A DNA stretch of 8,167 bases from Rhodospirillales bacterium (GTDB taxonomy: Bacteria; Pseudomonadota; Alphaproteobacteria; Rhodospirillales; Casp-alpha2), in assembly GCA_018664265.1 (NCBI GenBank), contig JABJOR010000186.1:1-8167 (forward strand), in the 5' to 3' direction. The notes under the pieces were generated by a model that was given only the letters and a program-made list of their open reading frames with translations, had not been told where the DNA came from and did no database searches. Of this stretch, positions 7,292 to 8,167 are shown one piece after another. The translations under genes were made by a program, and so were the position numbers. Position 1 is the stretch's first letter, and every line of letters starts with the position of its first letter.

Positions 7292-7774
7292 ATGACAAAA
7301 TCTAGCACAGCAAAGAAAGAAAAAGGCGGCAAAGTTAGCAGACTTCCTCCGGGAACCCCAAATCCTGTGGACGTCCACGTTGGTGGCCGTGTTCGTTTGC
7401 GTCGCACACTACTGGGTGTAAGTCAGGAAAAACTCGGTGATTCCGTCGGCTTGACGTTCCAGCAAATTCAAAAATATGAACGGGGAGCCAACCGAATTGG
7501 TGCCTCCCGTATTTATGAGCTTTCTCGTATCCTTGATGTTCCAGTGTCATTCTTTTTTGATGACATGCCAACGGAGCTTAAGACTCATGAAGGCCGGTTT
7601 GCTGCTGGACTACGCGATAAGGAACAGGGTACCTATGAAGCCGACCCTCTTGCTCGCCGGGAAACCCTTGAACTCGTACGGGCCTATTACAAAATTTCTG
7701 ATCCCAGGGTTCGCAAGCGTTTGTTCGAGCTGACCAAAACACTTGCAAAATCTGATATGGATTTTGACGACTAG
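7292..7774 (+). CDS. XRE/Cro-CI family helix-turn-helix regulator
   Basis: A 160-residue cytoplasmic protein. A basic, probably flexible N-terminus (1-25) precedes a HTH_XRE domain at about 28-87: VGGRVRLRRTLLGVSQEKLG forms helices 1-2, LTFQQIQKYERGANRIG the recognition helix and turn, and SRIYELSRILDVPVSFFFDD the last helices. The C-terminal ~70 residues are charged and include a conserved-looking RRETLELVRAYYKISDPRVR segment. This regulator is a near-constant neighbour of lnt and metK in alphaproteobacteria. The Sinorhizobium homologue downstream of actA/lnt was named phrR and reported to respond to low pH and other stresses, which is a clue but not proof of function here. AGGA (7286-7289) supports the ATG. 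Its targets are not known from the sequence; the repeats in its own leader are candidates. Confidence 0.9.
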   Translation: MTKSSTAKKEKGGKVSRLPPGTPNPVDVHVGGRVRLRRTLLGVSQEKLGDSVGLTFQQIQKYERGANRIGASRIYELSRILDVPVSFFFDDMPTELKTHEGRFAAGLRDKEQGTYEADPLARRETLELVRAYYKISDPRVRKRLFELTKTLAKSDMDFDD

Positions 7775-7845
7775 ATCAAACTAATCTGTTCTCACTTGAG
7801 GCCAGGTTGCTCTAGGGTTTCTAAAAACATAAGTATTGTAGATTG

Positions 7846-7882
7846 TTTGGAGCGATTTCTGTTAATCAGAAATCGCTCTAAA
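7846..7882. repeat. Long near-perfect hairpin between the XRE gene and metK
   Basis: GAGCGATTTCTG (7850-7861) is the exact reverse complement of CAGAAATCGCTC (7867-7878), with a 5-base TTAAT loop. The stem extends outward by a G-T and three T-A pairs to 16 bp (7846-7882). Neither strand has a U-run after the stem (plus strand continues AACGTTTAAT), so it is not a classic intrinsic terminator. It may still protect or end the XRE transcript, or be a dispersed intergenic palindrome. Confidence 0.75.
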
Positions 7883-7914
7883 ACGTTTAATGCCTAAAAA
7901 TGAAATTTACTTAC

Positions 7915-7920
7915 TATAAT
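7915..7920 (+). promoter_or_regulatory. metK: Possible -10 box of the metK promoter
   Basis: A perfect TATAAT lies 62 bp before the riboswitch stem and would start a leader near 7927. No good -35 hexamer lies 16-18 bp upstream. TTGACC at 7926-7931 looks like a -35 but has no matching -10 at the right spacing. Confidence 0.3.
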
Positions 7921-7962
7921 TTCACTTGACCAAATCAACGTTCCCTGTCAAAAGGCAGTATA

Positions 7963-7981
7963 CCTGAACGCGGTGTTCAGG
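7963..7981 (+). other. 7-bp hairpin abutting the SAM-II aptamer
   Basis: CCTGAAC (7963-7969) pairs perfectly with GTTCAGG (7975-7981) around a GCGGT loop. It ends at the base before the first aptamer stem base (7982), so the two helices could stack in RNA. As DNA it would also be a palindromic operator. Confidence 0.6.
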
Positions 7982-8033
7982 CGTGGTTGGATTTCATCTA
8001 CTTGCCTCCACGTTAAATAGTGGCTAAGTGGGC
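7982..8033 (+). ncRNA. SAM-II riboswitch aptamer upstream of metK
   Basis: The sequence fits the SAM-II (metA-type) H-type pseudoknot. P1 is CGTGG (7982-7986) with CCACG (8008-8012). The loop contains GATTT (7990-7994), as in known SAM-II RNAs. P2 pairs CTTGC (8001-8005) with GC-T-AAG (8023-8028), the conserved GCTAA whose unpaired T lies in the ligand pocket, and extends with A8000-T8029, T7999-G8030 and C7998-G8031. TTAAAT (8013-8018) matches the conserved A-rich connector. The class is found mainly in alphaproteobacteria before methionine and SAM synthesis genes and normally lowers expression when SAM is bound. Here it precedes metK, so it would give feedback on SAM synthesis. The aptamer ends about 92 nt before the start codon, so the output depends on the downstream platform. 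Confidence 0.87.
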
Positions 8034-8078
8034 GTTTGTTCAGTTTTAAAGCTGTTGCAGCCCTCTTGGATTTTTTTT
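8024..8078 (+). terminator. Possible terminator stem using the aptamer's 3' strand
   Basis: CTAAGTGGGC (8024-8033) can pair with GCCCTCTTGG (8060-8069) at nine of ten positions (one T-T mismatch, one G-T). The right arm is followed by A and eight T (8071-8078), as in an intrinsic terminator. The loop is long (26 nt) and contains a competing small hairpin GCTG-TTG-CAGC (8051-8061), so strength is doubtful. Formation is incompatible with aptamer P2. Confidence 0.4.
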
Positions 8079-8119
8079 CAGGTCTCTTTAACGAGAGGCC
8101 GCATTTTGCCTAGGAGGGC
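8060..8119 (+). promoter_or_regulatory. metK: Shine-Dalgarno sequestering hairpin of metK
   Basis: GCCCTCTTGG (8060-8069) can form ten consecutive pairs, two of them G-T, with CTAGGAGGGC (8110-8119), covering the whole ribosome site AGGAGGG (8112-8118). Inside it a second hairpin pairs GGTCTCT (8081-8087) with AGAGGCC (8094-8100). The left arm is the same segment that can pair with the aptamer's 3' strand, so the ribosome site would be closed when SAM holds the aptamer folded and open when it does not. Confidence 0.6.
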
Positions 8120-8124
8120 GCTAA

Positions 8125-8167
8125 ATGTCTGCTTCTGATTATCTGTTTACCAGTGAATCTGTTTCCG
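8125..8167 (+). CDS. metK: S-adenosylmethionine synthetase MetK, N-terminus, truncated by window
   Basis: The 14 visible codons read MSASDYLFTSESVS, matching the start of MetK, which continues with the conserved EGHPDK motif just beyond the window edge. MetK makes SAM from methionine and ATP in the cytoplasm. A strong AGGAGGG (8112-8118) lies 6 bp before the ATG. The SAM-II riboswitch upstream independently supports the assignment, as does the alphaproteobacterial order lnt - XRE regulator - metK. No catalytic residues are visible because only the start is present. Confidence 0.93.
   Translation, partial: MSASDYLFTSESVS

Noticed and set aside
7181..7378. Minus-strand 65-codon frame across the XRE leader
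   Set aside because: It overlaps the XRE start antisense, has no clear ribosome site, and shows no domain.
7926..7931. TTGACC as a -35 box for metK
   Set aside because: No -10-like hexamer lies 15-19 bp downstream; the nearest TATA-like stretch (7959-7962) is about 27 bp away.
7966..7978. GAAC-N5-GTTC as an alphaproteobacterial LexA site
   Set aside because: The known site is GTTC-N7-GTTC in direct orientation; spacing and orientation do not match.
8008..8023. CCAC-N8-GTGG hairpin inside the aptamer
   Set aside because: Only 4 bp and incompatible with the much better supported P1 and P2 of SAM-II; at most a transient misfold.

Overview
The window looks like a core chromosomal segment of an alphaproteobacterium. 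Gene content and order (tsaB end, MucR/Ros regulator, fur, miaB, phoH, ybeY, corC, lnt, XRE regulator, metK) match a neighbourhood common in Rhodospirillales and related alphaproteobacterial orders. Base composition is moderate (roughly half G+C in genes, AT-rich between them). The species cannot be named from the sequence.

Layout. Positions 1-82 hold the last codons of tsaB (+), followed by a bulged hairpin and a T-run that form a good intrinsic terminator. A small TusA-like sulfurtransferase lies on the minus strand (104-367), convergent with tsaB. An AT-rich divergent region with overlapping inverted repeats (368-586) precedes a MucR/Ros regulator. Next come fur and a tightly packed block, miaB-phoH-ybeY-corC-lnt, with short gaps or overlaps that suggest one transcription unit. 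A 201-bp AT-rich spacer carries a plausible promoter and a three-armed repeat ahead of a SinR/Cro-type regulator, the usual alphaproteobacterial partner of lnt. The last 350 bp before metK is the most structured part: a 16-bp hairpin, a TATAAT box, a 7-bp hairpin, a clear SAM-II riboswitch and a long expression platform. The window ends 14 codons into metK.

How the genes fit together. tsaB (t6A) and miaB (ms2 group on i6A37) modify the tRNA anticodon loop. YbeY is a metal-dependent endoribonuclease in rRNA maturation and quality control, usually found with PhoH (YbeZ), CorC (YbeX) and Lnt. metK makes S-adenosylmethionine, which MiaB uses, and it lies behind a SAM-sensing RNA. Fur and MucR are global regulators.

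The most interesting signal is in the metK leader. The ligand-binding 3' strand of the SAM-II aptamer (8024-8033) can pair with 8060-8069, and that same segment can pair with the metK Shine-Dalgarno (8110-8119). This gives a mutually exclusive switch about 90 nt long, while in textbook SAM-II the ribosome site sits at the aptamer itself. The alternative aptamer-side stem also ends at a run of eight T, so its regulatory sign is ambiguous. No new multi-gene system, mobile element or CRISPR array was seen.
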